From: Beroe ovata
Lineage: Eukaryota; Ctenophora; Nuda; Beroida; Beroidae
Direction: 5' to 3'
DNA: 64,000 nt
Assembly: GCA_946803715.1 (NCBI GenBank)
Contig: CAMPET010000001.1
Coordinates: 151,916 to 215,915, forward strand
Shown: positions 1 through 12,800 of the stretch, piece by piece
Position numbering within the stretch: the first letter of the stretch is position 1
Layout of the letters: the number at the start of each line of letters is the position of its first letter
Made by a program: the position numbers and the translations under genes
Notes under the pieces: generated by a model
What the model was told of the DNA's origin: nothing
What the model saw: the letters and a program-made list of their open reading frames with translations, nothing else
Database searches by the model: none

Positions 1-25
1 ACACACACACACACACACACACACA
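1..25. repeat. CA dinucleotide repeat at window edge
   Basis: A run of AC dinucleotides opens the window. It lies in the intron just upstream of the first visible exon of the RNA-binding protein gene. Confidence 0.95.
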
Positions 26-46
26 AATCTAACACCTCCCTCCCAG

Positions 47-1488
47 CTTGCACACCATCTCGGAAAGTTTGGACCAATCAAGCAGCTGCAGTGCCGAGTG
101 TACAATGACGTGCACACAGCTCTTGTTGAGTATCATAACCATCAGAGTGCTGAGGCGTGCTTCAACTCGAATGTAGCACTTCTGGGGGTTAGGTTAGTTT
201 TAACATCAGAGCGATCACTGAAATGTTGAATCAGTGGGTGTGATCTGAGAACAGTTTTCCTACTGGTTTGAGTGCCATATCATGGTTTCAGTAATTCATA
301 TTCTAATCCTTCTTATCATGACATCTTTTAGGTTTATCAAATTTTTCTGGAGAGAAATTGTCCCCATTTCCCTTGCTGCCACCCTATTCAAGAGTTTGAG
401 CAAGGTCACAAACCCGCCAGCAAACAGAACAGAGCTTAACCTGGTCAACAACCCATCTACAACTGCAAGTACAGGTTAGTGATTTCAGCATTTTGATTTT
501 TGCGGCATCTAACTTATGATCTGAGCTGGTTTCGCAGTTAGAGAGTCTCTCTATTTCAAATTAATGGCTGCCCAGGTAACGGCACGACCACAACATCTCC
601 TACGACAACCACAACGACGACCACGTGTAGGGATGCCCGATCACGACAGCAACAGAAGCAAGAGTTGCTCAAGAGGAGTCAGGGACTACTGACTCAGAAT
701 GTGTCAAACCAGAGACTTATTCTCAGGTGTGAAATAAGTGATTTTTGGCCGCAAATTTCATCACAATTTCGGACAAGATTCTTTAAAAATCAAATCTCCC
801 GCCAGCAAACTGGAAAACTGCAAAGTACCCGCCGAAAAGAAAGAGCTCCTAGCGACTCTGAAAAAGCTCCAGGAATCTCACGACACAATCAAAGCTGGGC
901 TGACAAGTTTGGATGGCTCGGACCGGAAAAGAAAGCCTGAGCCGGTGAAACCAGCTCCTCCACCGAAATCTACCATGGGGGCAGCAACCAACTTAGACCT
1001 TAGACCAAAGGAGATTCTGGTGAAGAATTGTAGCAATGCTGAGGAGTTACAGCAACATTTCAGGTAAAATGCGCTCCTCAGTTTTATCCCTTCTCCAATG
1101 AGACTCTTCATCACATATTCCTCCAATGTAAAACTTGCCTACTCCTTCATAAAACTCACACCCTCGTACCCACGTAGCAAGTTTGGCACGTGCACGGTTA
1201 TCCCATCGGGAGTGGGAACTATTATAGGGTTTACGACCCGGAGAGACGCGGAGATGGCGTACGTGAAGGGTCGCATTGTGGACGAACAGGAGCTTGACAT
1301 AGAGTGGAATAAGACTGAGACAGTTCAACCTAGTCAGGTCAATAGTGAGAGAGAGAGTGAAATAGGAAATCTTCGAGTTTGTTCAATGAAATCTCGTTCA
1401 AGTTTTACCCAGAAACAAAAATCAAATCTGAGACATGTCCAAATCACCCCCAAATAATTCGCAGGTTGCAGTGGAACCGATAAGATGA
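47..1488 (+). CDS. RBM26/RBM27-like RNA-binding protein, 3' part
   Basis: Five exons are read: 47-192, 332-474, 576-726, 806-1063 and 1178-1337. A short last exon, 1465-1488, ends in TGA. The first two make most of an RRM (starting LAHHLGKFGPIKQLQC, ending FIKFFWRE), which matches the first RRM of RBM26/27, where the end reads like RFIKVLWHRE. Exons 3 and 4 give a Thr-rich linker and a charged helical stretch (KLENCKVPAEKKELLATLKK), as in the RBM26/27 coiled coil. Exons 4 and 5 give a second RRM (ILVKNCSNAEELQQHF, then GFTTRRDAEMAYVKGR and LDIEW). RBM26/27 act in nuclear RNA surveillance and poly(A) RNA exosome targeting. The CCCH finger and PWI domain would lie upstream of the window. The last exon is uncertain: the frame can also read through 1338 to a TAA at 1455-1457. 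Confidence 0.82.
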
Positions 1489-2750
1489 CCACTCTCAGCT
1501 GATAGATGACATTGAAATGTGACAGGAAGGACAGGCCCCGGGCCCGTCATCGAACGGAAACCACATCATCTGCTGTCATGGCGGTAGTTACGGTGACGTC
1601 ACACAAGTGAGATGTGGCTGTCACGGTGACGAGTCATCATTTCAAACTATTGAGCGGGGGCGGGCTCTATAACTGATCGAAAAAGGGACGTTAACAAGGA
1701 CGATTTAGCTCAAATTCCTAACGCCCGAAATAACCGATAAAACTTTATTGCAGAGCGACGTTTTGAATATTGACTGATGTGAAGGGGTTTGTTTTTTCCA
1801 TGTTCCGGAAATTGTATCTTGAGACAGAGGTTTAAGGCATTTTGCGTATCAACAGTTTTACCAGATTTGGTCTACCGTATAGATACAATTGTCAATAGCT
1901 TGACATCTTTCAAGTTCATGAATCATCTTAAAATATCAACATTGATATGATACATGATTGACAAGTTATAAATTGTCTTCCTTGGAGATTACAGTGATCT
2001 ACATGAAAATGCAGTATCGCTTACGTGTTACGGATATGGTTATGAATATGATGACATGAGTGATCACCTCGTGCCGCGCGCAAAAAGTGCTGACATTGCT
2101 GCGCGTGCCACGAAGTTGGTCGAATCATGTCACACATTTTCAATTTGGTCAATTTCACCATGGAATATGTTTGCCTGGTGAAATTGTGCTGTTAATGAGA
2201 TTGCTGTACCTGTTAAAAAAGAGAGCTTGGAACGCGCCGCGCAGAACATATTTCCATTCCATTAACCGAGAAAAACGAAATTGCTGCTTTCGCGTTGGAT
2301 AGAACACGCTTTGTACTGTTTCCAATCACCGCTTGACGTATCGGAGATTTTGTAGAAATTAGGGGAACACACATTTTCGTATAAGGGATTTTCAAAGAAA
2401 GGCATGAGTGAATTCGTAAACATAAAATAGACAATGTTATACCAGCGTCTCATAGTTATACAGCTGTAAAAAGCAGCATGCTGTTACTAAAGCTTCATAA
2501 GGTAATAAATGTCAATATCTCAAGGATCAGCTGCAGGCGTCTGATTAAGGATAATAAGTCTGTTTTATTTATTCGAATTCTTCTGAAGATTAAAGTCTGT
2601 TATTTACACGGGTATACCAGCGTGCCACTGGCATATTAACGATTAACCGAAACCCAAATAAACTTGGGTTCCATATTTCTGTCTGAATCCCAATCAATCT
2701 GTCGTTAAAAATAAACCGTGACGTAAAAATATCAGAAGTTCGCATGAACC
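1489..2750. other. Intergenic region between convergent genes
   Basis: Here the RBM26/27-like gene (+) and the giant Ig gene (-) converge. I find no chain of spliced coding exons on either strand. The only feature I can support is a polyadenylation signal for the minus-strand gene near 2570. Confidence 0.6.
2564..2573 (-). promoter_or_regulatory. Probable poly(A) signal of the giant Ig gene
   Basis: On the minus strand this reads AATAAATAAA, two overlapping canonical hexamers, about 180 nt past the TGA at 2751-2753. Confidence 0.55.
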
Positions 2751-3806
2751 TCAAATCTGTGAAAATCTAGCGGAAGGATTATCTATGACAAGACCCTCAT
2801 CAGGGTACTGATTGTTACTTCTCATAGTGTTACTGTTGTATCCCGGGTTGTTATTGTCCGAACTGCTGTACCTATCGTCATCGTATTGGTTTCTGTAGTT
2901 ATCAGGACCGCGAGGATCGTAACTCTCCGGTCCCCGAGGATCGTAGCCACGATCAGGAGGGTATCCGGCGTTAGATCCCCGATCGGAAAACCCACTTCTG
3001 TCAGAGTACGCACTCCTGGGGTTGTAGTCGGGTCGAGCTTGGTCGTATTGGTCGCTATGGCGATCGTTGCTATAGCGATCTCTGTTGTCATCGCTATATC
3101 GGTTGTCGGGGTAGGGCTTAGCCTCGGGATATCGGTTGTTGGGTTCGTAGTAGTCCTTTCTGTATGAGCCGTTGTAGCTATCTGAGTATCCATCGTCGTT
3201 ATAGCGTCTGGGGAGGGAGGGGTTCAGCGATGGTCAAAACAATCGAAACAAATGAATTCCCTCCTGAATGAACAAATAACCGAAATCAAATGATGAAAAA
3301 CCCTGGAACCCACCTTGGTTGAGTGTTGGAGTGGTAGGATGGTCTGCTATTCTCCGATTCGTGCCGAGTTCTGAGCTCACTCAGTCTCATGTCCGTTGGT
3401 GGTGGGTAGTCGGGTCTGTGGTCGCCTGCCCGACTGTTCCTAGTGCTGTACTTCTCTGAGCTGTGGTCCGCAGCAACAACCACAGGGTTGCCTGGTAACA
3501 GAGGTTGTTACAGCAACCAAAACGAGAAAAATCGTTGCTTCAGCAACACAAATAGCCACAAAAAGTTCACTATTTCCTGAAGCAGTACCTAGTACAATTC
3601 AACATTAACTAATGCGGTACCTAACACAAGAGATCGGTTATCCCTTCCGCCATTGCTGGCTGATGTCTCCCTCGCTATGTACGCAGCTTGTTTCTTCTTG
3701 ATCTTATTCTGTTGGCTCGGCATAAGCTTCTTCTTGTAGATGAAGTAGTAGAATAGGAAGATGAATAGAATAATGAAGAGGAGTGCAAATATTCCCGTCA
3801 TCATAC
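2751..3806 (-). other. Giant receptor exons 75-77: membrane helix and Tyr-rich tail
   Basis: Exons 3621-3806, 3314-3491 and 2751-3207. Exon 75 encodes the single membrane helix (core GIFALLFIILFIFLFYYF), followed by a basic stop-transfer stretch YKKK and a lysine-rich juxtamembrane segment. Exons 76 and 77 encode the cytoplasmic tail. Exon 77 is low-complexity and holds about 20 tyrosines in about 150 residues, mostly in Asp/Asn/Arg/Pro contexts such as RYSDDNRDRYS, PDYNP and GYDPRGPESY. No enzymatic domain is visible. The many tyrosines suggest regulated phosphorylation and SH2/PTB docking, which is inference. Another frame of exon 77 is open and reads as a Thr-rich peptide, but the phase chain selects the Tyr-rich frame. 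Confidence 0.8.
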
Positions 3807-6800
3807 CTGCACACAAACAGAGGGTTAGAGATGCTGTGATTGGTTGCATAACTAGGATCAGTAGCAACAACATATCAGACCGTATCATGAGATTGAGACC
3901 ACCAAAAAGGAGAAGTTTTGAGAGTTCTTTTTTCGATGAAACTGACATTCTCCGGAGAGAGTGACCCACATTTTCTACTTGAAACTCACCGGCAAACCAA
4001 GTCCGTAGATACAACGGTTTTTTCCAAGTTCTAAACTGGACAGTCGCACTTTTGGGTGAACTACCGATATTGTTGGTGGCAACTATCGATAGCGAGTAAC
4101 TGGTATCATCGTTGAGGGTGGATATGGTGGCAGAGCGATCGTTTCGGTTTGGAATGACATAACTGCTGACACCTCGACGTGTGATCTGAGGATGTAAAGT
4201 TTTCGGTGAGATATGACGAGATAAATGATTGTCAAAAAAGTCCGAGACAGATTGAGAAATGCTTGAGCAAAATCTGCCGAGTTGTGTTATCATCGATATC
4301 AGATCTTTTTCCCCATACCTGACTATTTAGGTAGATAGTAAAGGTATCAATCCCCGTCAGTCCGTCATCTGTCAGTACCCACGTGACATGAATAGTATGC
4401 CAGTTCACCAGCTCCACCACGGGCGGCGCCATGATTTGCGGCACAGACTTCTGCCGAGTCTTGGCTCGAGTCCAAAACGTCTTATCCCCCTCACCCGCGT
4501 CAGTATACGCTGACACCGCGAACAGATACATCGTGTTCTCTGACAGTCCGGTCACATTCTTGTAATGGAATCCGTCCTGCCTGAGCTCAGTTCCGGCGAG
4601 GACCAGCGCCGCTTGCTGGTCGAAGCTCTTGTCATCACGGTAGTAGACTCGGTAACCACGAATAATACCGTTGGTGATACTCGGAGCGGACCACTTGACA
4701 AGGACTGCGTCACGACCACTGCCATCACAGTACGTGATCTCGGGGACTCCGGGCAGCCCTGAGGGAGGAGAAGAGGATGTTACCAATCTTAGATCGGTAG
4801 TCGGATGATAGTCATATAATTGTGTACAGAAGAATGTGAAAGATGAATAGATCTTCATCGGAAGGACCAAGACGTCAATAATAATACCGAATATCTGACA
4901 CCTGCCTATCCTCCAAACCTGTCCGACATTCAGCAAATCCGCTCCCATTACCTGTCTGAGTGGTGGTATAGGCAGCATCACTCCGCTCGCTAGCCATATC
5001 CTCGCTGTTCACCACCTCTATCCTGAACGAGTACCTCTCCCCTGGTACCAGCTCCGAGAGCCACACATTCTCAGCAGCAGAACCTGCACTAACACTCCCC
5101 GAGCTTTGCCTCTTCTTACGTGTGGAGGAAGAGGATACGCTGTAGTCGAAACTCTCCCGTTTGTAGAATATCTGAGGGAGAATGCTGTTTGTAGAATATC
5201 TGAAGGGAGTGACAATGTGGTGAAAATTGTGTTTGTACTATATCTATGTGTAGGTTGAGGAAGTAAAAATTGTCTTGGAGATGTCAGCCGAATGTGAAGT
5301 CTTGGAACTGTCAAGATGTACATAGGAATCGATAACAACTCAAGCATGGTGGCAATGATACTCACATTGAACTCGTTGATCAGCCCAGTTGTCGGCTCCC
5401 AATTGCTATCAAACTTGACAATAAGCTGGGTCGGATCAGATGTTGTCATGAACCCGGTAATGGAGGGAGTAGCGGGAGTGGAGGGGGGAGTCCGGATGCG
5501 GAGTGGTTCGGAGTAGAGACCTTCCCTCCCTCCGGTTATTGGAACCACCTGGGGGGAGGAGAGATTGAAAGGGGGAGGAATATACAGGATAGGGAGGAGA
5601 GAGAGGGGGGAGTGGAGAGGAAGAGGAGATGGGGAGAGAGGGGGAGAGAGGGGGAGTGGCCTTCCCTCCCTCCGGTTAGTTGGAACACCTGGGGGAGGAG
5701 GAATTGGGTGAGAGAGAATGGGGTGGGAGGGGAGAGTGGGGGAGAGGCATGAGGAGATAAATAGGGACAAGAGTGGACATATATTGCTGATTCCATGAGC
5801 TAAGAGTATTACACTGACAAGTTGCTAAATCGAAGCAGCAAAATCCAAAATCCAGCAAAAGTGCAATATAGTGTAAATGCTTGATTAAGCATAGATCGAA
5901 TCCGAGTACCTGTATGTCATACTCAGTGTAAGACTCGAGCAGAACCCCATCAGTAGGCAGTGTGTACGAGTTAGTGGTGACTGTGGCAAGAGCAGCACGT
6001 GCGCTGTTCGATGACACCTTCGTCTGGTATATCTGAAACAGGGAGTCAGTAAATTGTGATGAGATAAAGCAGAAAACCATGAATTTTGCCCAAAAATTTG
6101 TCATGACCACTCCCCGATAACACCATCCTCCTTGGATCCAAACTCGAGTATATGAATTGGTGCATTGTAAGATTTGGGAAGAAATATAAAAGGATAACTA
6201 ACTACCAACCTTGTAACTAGATGCTCCACCCAGAGGGTCCCATGATATGGACTTGTTATCATCACCAGCCCTCACATTAGTGATACTGGTCCGTGGGATG
6301 GAGTTGTAGTCCCTGGAATAGAGAGAAGATGGATGAGAAAAGGAATCCAAACTAGGAACTTGTGATAGTTTTGGGATTGCTCATTCAATAAGACCAAACT
6401 CCAATCTATCAACTAAAAAAACTACCCCTAACGAAAAAACAAGTTCACAATATTTTCACCAATCCTCGTCACTCACCTAAAGTCCACAGTTCCACTCTCC
6501 AAACTAGACTGACTGGCCTCTATCTTATTCTGCAACACCACTGAGAAGGTGTATGACTTCATCTCCAGATTTGACCACGTGTAGGGGTTGTTGGAAGTGG
6601 AGACCCGAGTAGTGGTCGCCGTTTCAACCTCAGTCCTCGTGATAATGTACTTCGTCACCGCAATGGAGTCGTACGATTTCACCCAGATTGTAGCAGAGTA
6701 ACTGTTGGAGTTGCTGATGTCTCGACTGATGCTGGAGACCCATGGGGTTGGTGGTTTTGTGGGCGGACCCTCGACCTCAAGATAGGTCGACACAGAGCTC

Positions 6801-9800
6801 TGACCGTAGGGGTTGCTTGCAAAGCATGCAAAAGTGCCGGTATCAGCGGTTGTCGTTCCATCGATGAGCAAAGAACCAGTTTCCCTCAAAACCATCCGCG
6901 ATCCGTCAATTTTCACCGGAAAATCGTTGAATGTCCACATGTAATTGATGGGATCGTACCCGATTGCGTTACACTCTAACTCGACAGAACTCTTACTACT
7001 CGTCGTGACTCTTTCCGCTGGTCTAGTTATCATGTATGGTTTATTCGTCTTGGTAATGTACGCAAAAGCACTGGCAGACCCGAATATGTTCGTCCCGTAA
7101 CATTCATACCGTCCCAAGTGCACCTCCTGCGTGCTGGCAATGTTCAGTTGGCGGGAAAACTTGTCCACCTCGATAATCGTGACATCTCCGCCAACGGAAA
7201 CCGGGGCTCCGTCCTTCAGGAACTGAACAACACACGGATTGGTCGCCACAGCTTGAGGGTTGCACCGGCAAATGAGATAACTCGGGTCGCCGAACTCGTT
7301 GACCTTGAAATCAACTGGAGGGATGACAATGCTGGGTGGTTCGACCACAATGAGATCGACACTCCCCCAGATCGTTTTGTAGTACTCGTTCGTAACCTCG
7401 CACACGTACGTGCCGTTGTCCCACGTCTGCGCGTACGGGATCACGAGGGCGTGTTCCTCGTCTTCAAACGCCCGAGCGGGGAGCCCGTTGAACGGCTCGT
7501 GTCCGTGATCCTTCCTGCTCCACTTGTACTGAATGGGGGGCGGGGTACCCGTTACTTTACACGGGAATCGTACTGTGCTGTACTGAGCGGCAAACATAGC
7601 TCCGCCCGGAGAGGGGTGCTCCACAAACTCTAGATCTTCCTCTACTTTGAGATATATCGCGTGTTGCGCACTCCCTGCCTTGTTCGTTGCTATCGCTTGC
7701 CACACCCCCTCATCCCCAGCTTGGGTTGGGTCTATCCGCAGTGTCCGTGAATCTACCAACTGTATCCGATTCCCGAGTTGGACACCCTCGCCATTGAACG
7801 TCCAGACAATGGACGGAACTGGATGGCCAGCTGGCGTCCCCAGATCTATTTCCGTCTGATTTCCGATATATCCAATCATGAAGATGTCCGCGTTGCCGAA
7901 CGAGGGCCGTGTGGAGACCTGTAGTTTGAAATCCGCAGGGTTGTCGCCTTCCCGCGTGTTTGTTATGCAGGAGTAGTCGCCGTCAGCGTTCTCGTCGATA
8001 AGGTCGAATGTGAGAAGACGACCACCAAATGAAAGTTTCTGCTCCATCTCAACTGTTGAGGGGGAGGAGAGGGGTAAGATATACTGATGATGACAGGGTT
8101 TAACGACAGGATACAAAACATGGATGAAGCGGGTGCAAATTTGTAAATTGCAAGGAGAATTACAAGGAGAATTGCAAGGAGAATTGCAAGGAGAATTACA
8201 AGGAGAATTGCATGTGAAGAGACCTCAAAATCTCAAGAGAGTTTTCTCCTGGTAAAAGGAGTTTTCTCATGATCACAACCAACCTGAGAAGGGGCTCCCA
8301 TTGTGTGTCCACCTGTAGGTCGGTGTATCGGGGAAACTGGACACAATACAGGCAATAGTGACGGGCGTGTGCTGTGCTACCGTCATATCTCCGGGCTGGA
8401 CGAGCCAGGACGGGTTTCTGAAGATATCGTCAGAGTTGCCCGAGTCCGCTATTCTGACTTGGTAGTCAGGGTTGTAGTTTGTAAACGTGCCTTTTTCGTT
8501 AGTAACCTGCGAAATATATACGAATTATATAGTTAGGGGAACAGTGGCTTTGTAGCATTTCACGCGCAGATTGAAGATCATAATGTTCATGACAAAATGA
8601 TGTAATTCCAGGCAAGAGGTGATATCCATGATCTTACGTACCTGACATCTGTACCTCCCACTCTGATCAGGATCAGCAAAGGGAAACACCAAATCTCCGT
8701 ACTGGTTCACAGCTGGGCTCAGCCCATCAGCATTATCGGTTATTGGGTCATCATCGAAATACCAGGTGGTTTTGGGGTAGGGCCATCCATCGGGCCCGTT
8801 ACACTTCAACATAAATACATCTCCCTCGGTCAGCCCACTTGTGGAGCAATCCTGCATTGAGTTGCCGGCTTCCTTGAGGCAAGTTATGGGCAGAAAGTTA
8901 TCATCCAGATACTGAACTTGGAGTGAAACTTTGGGAGAGTAGATGGTTCCATAGTCATTCTTTGCCACGCAGTAGTAATCCCCTTTATCCGCCTTGGTAA
9001 CCGATGGTATGGTGAGAGTTGAGGTGGTCGGGGTCAGCCTGGTAATCCCCTTGAACCATGTCACACTTTCCGGGTCCGGCACACCCGTTGCTACACACTT
9101 CATGCTCACTGCCACACCCTCCTTCCTAATCCCACCGACGTAGGGTGCGGTTTGGAATCCCAGGTAGTAGTCCTTGACGATCAGCTCGATACTCGACTCC
9201 TCCATTTGATCGATAGCTCCATGTTCCGGGATGACTTGGATCTTGTAGAATGTCGCATCACTCTTATCGGGATTCTTGATGTACATGTTGCCATAGTAAC
9301 CGATCATGTAATACGAATTTCCCACGGTCCCGTTATGAAGTCCATCAAAAGTTCCCGATCCAGTTCGCTTATACCAGGTGATCTCCTTTGGGAACGGTTC
9401 CCCAGTCACCTCAACATCGAACACAAAGCCACTCCGGTCACTATTCGCATTGACTGTGTAGTATAGGTTATTTATCGTGTTTAGCCACTTTATGTTGGGT
9501 GGTACTCTACTGATAACGTGAACCATGATGACTGTCTCATCTTTGCCCGAAACTGTGGCAACGGACGCTTTGTACTGTCCCTGGAATAGTTTACTAATCC
9601 CGTGAACCAGCAGTTGACGGCGTTCTCGGGCGAACGAAACCACGTTGTCATACCCAGGATCTATGGTGTTCAATTCCTTGGCTTCAGTCCAATTCGTCTT
9701 CCCGAAATCCAGCCTGGACCAGATGATGTTGTGGGCGCGTATCTGGTACCTGTACATCACCTCAATGTTCACCTCCAAGTTATCGCCCGATACCACTGTG

Positions 9801-12800
9801 ATGGTGGAGTGACCATGGTATGGGTACACAAAGGGACGAGCCAGCCACTCTACCACTCCCAGATTGAGCGAAGCCTCGGCCGTCCTGAGGACAGAATCAG
9901 GGTTGCTCTGAGCAACGCACGTCCATTCCCCTTCATCTGAGTGAGAAACGGACAGGATTTTCAGTGATCCTGATGCTTCCACGCTATAGGGGAGATCTGG
10001 TCCATTCTCAGTGTATTCCACAGTTTGATCACCAATCGTTCTTTTCCAGGAAACTTTAGGAGAGGGTTTTCCAGTCACCTCACACGGCAGCGAGTACACA
10101 CTGCCGACAAGCGCCACCAGAGTGCCGTGATACTGCGGTATGGTGGCGGTAGGGTACATATACGCGTCTATTATCTGCAGAACGGTACTGGTAGTGGCAC
10201 TTCCGGCTTCAGTTTCGATTGTGAAGCGGTAATTACCCGCACTGGCCGATTCAACACTGATTATCCTCAGCGAAGTTCCATCGTTACCAAACTCGATATT
10301 CCCAGATTCCGTGAGTTGGATACCATTCCGCGTCCATGAGCACATCGATTTCTCGATCACGTTTTGGTACGTGACATCAACTGCGATGACAACCTCCTTA
10401 CCTGGGACTCCGTAGAAGACAGAATCAACCAAGCCCACAGTTGGGGGTGAAATGATCTCCAGATAAGCTGATTTTGTCTGGATACTCCCCTTCAGATTGT
10501 CCGCTTTACACCTATACTCCCCCTGAGAGTCCACCTTGACATTGGACACAACCAGTTCACTCTCAACCCCTCGACTTGTGAACTTGTTGGTGTACTCTGA
10601 TGCCGACATATCCGCCGAGCCCCTCGACCAAAGCACATTCGGATCGGGAATTCCGTACGCCACACACACGAACGTGACCGTCGATCCGAGAATAGCAATC
10701 TGGTCAACTGGTGGCTGAACGATAATCGCTTCCTGGACGTCTTCCGCTGCATAGGTCGTCACATAAATATCTTTTTCATCCTGGATATTATTGGCACCTT
10801 GCCAGGTAGTAAGCAAAGCTGTCACGGTGTACTGCTGAGTTCCCACGCTGGACGGAACAGCGGGACTCAACACGCTCGTGTCCCCGGAAATCGGGCTACC
10901 GTCCAGTTTCCAGGTGATTATCTGAGAGTTTGGATCACCGGACGTGATATGGACGCTAAGCTGATACGATGATCCGGTCCCGAGGAGCAGCCTCCGATGT
11001 GTGGGGTACTGGGTGATCTTGATAGGTGTCAGGACGGTGAGAGTTGCTGACACCTCATCACTTCCTCCACTTCCACTCACGCTACACATGTACAGCCCCA
11101 TGTCCGTGGACACCGTGCCGGTGATTGTCAGCTCTTGTCGTGAGGTTGAGAGTTGGTACCGGGATCGAATTGAGGAATCGAGTTCGAGTACGTTAACACC
11201 GTTCTTCGTCCAGGTTATGAGGCTTTGATCGTCGCTCACCGCACATGAAAACCTGGCACTTTGCCCACGGAACACCGTTTGATCACCGCTAGCACCGGTT
11301 ATTGACACCACATTGACACCAGCGTTAGCCAGCTCCAACTCGGCGCTCTTAACGTACTTCCCCTCACTATACGAGGCTGTAACTTCATACTGCCCGAGAT
11401 CTGATGTCTGAACATCGGAAATGGTGAGGGTCACTTCCTTAACCGCTTCCCCTCCGTCGTCCTTTATACTGTCAGATACGTCGTAGTGACCGCCGTCACT
11501 CTCAGGGAAATGAACCTGACGGTTGTCATGGAAACTGTCAGAAACGGAAAATGGGAAGACGGAAATCGGCAGAAATTATTGGATGTTTGGCATGCTTTCA
11601 AGTTTGAAGCAGTGGAAACATATCAGATCGAATATAAAATTGAACTTATTTGTGAGGCAAACATACTCCACTTCGGGTCCACTCCACTTTAGCGTTTGTT
11701 GGCTGCACCTTAACCGTGAAAACAGCCACCCCACCCATGGTGGCTTCAACTTGGGTGGCAGTCGTTGTGATCTTTATCCTTTCGTTCACCTGGCAATTCA
11801 GAATGCTGAATAGTGCCAGGCACGATATCTTCATGAAAACCACGCAAACATACAAGATCCTCAACTTATCAGTTTCCAAATATCAAGTTATTTTCTATAA
11901 ATCACTGACTTGAAACAAGTAAAGCCGCTATTCAAACATTAGACTCACCGTGATTGTGAATGATTCACTGAGTGGCGTAGCATCGCCACCGCTACTCCCT
12001 CTACAGATGTAGCCGCCACTATCTCCCACTTCCGCCGCGTAGATCACGAGGGAGGTGGCAGTCACGTAGAACCGTCCCTCGTTCTGCAGCTGTGAGTTGT
12101 TGGCAAAGAGGAAGGAGATGGAGGGCGAGGGAGTGCCTGGGGGAGAGTGGGGGACTGGAGGAAAACCGGCATATCCTGATTCAACTTGATAAAGAGGTTC
12201 GATTGGTTGGGTCAGTATACACAGACAGAGGCAAACACACACACACACACACACACACATACACACACANNNNNNNNNNNNNNNNNNNNNNNNNNNNNNN
12301 NNNNNNNNNNNNNACACACACACACACACACACACACACAGATATACACACACGCCACACATATACCTGACACATCGCAAGGGATGGTAACAGTACTCCC
12401 AGAGAATACAGTGGTGTCAGTTGGACGGGTGGTGAATTGCAGTGCATCTGCCACTCTTTTCACTGACACCTGGAGTTCGGTGGTGGCAGTCGTGCCGTCC
12501 ACCTTGTTCACCGAGACACGGTAAGTGTCAGCGTCAGAGAGCTGGACATCACGGATTAGGAGCTCTTGACCTGCATGGGAGCGGAAAACACAGTGTGAAA
12601 CTTTGTGAGTTACTTGTAGTAAAGGTTTATGGATCTTAGTTATTTTCAACCGTTGAGCTGCAAATGCAATAATGGAACTATATAGTTGAAATTTTTTGAA
12701 ACTCTGAAGATCTATAATTATTGCTGAAAACGTACTACATCAAACTTACCCGAGTTTTGTGAGTGGGGTTATATTTAAGAGTCGCATTGTACCTATATTG

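Noticed and set aside
2822-3193. Thr-rich 123-codon ORF on the minus strand
   Set aside because: It is a shadow frame of exon 77. The phase chain from exon 76 selects the Tyr-rich frame, which runs to a stop at 2751-2753.
7118-7633. 171-codon plus-strand ORF
   Set aside because: It is antisense to well-supported Ig coding sequence in exon 68, with no recognisable domain.
11667-11879. Signal peptide (MKISCLALFSILNC) suggesting a second gene start
   Set aside because: The hydrophobic stretch precedes a good acceptor (TGCCAG|GTGAAC) and exon 64 joins this exon in phase between two Ig domains.
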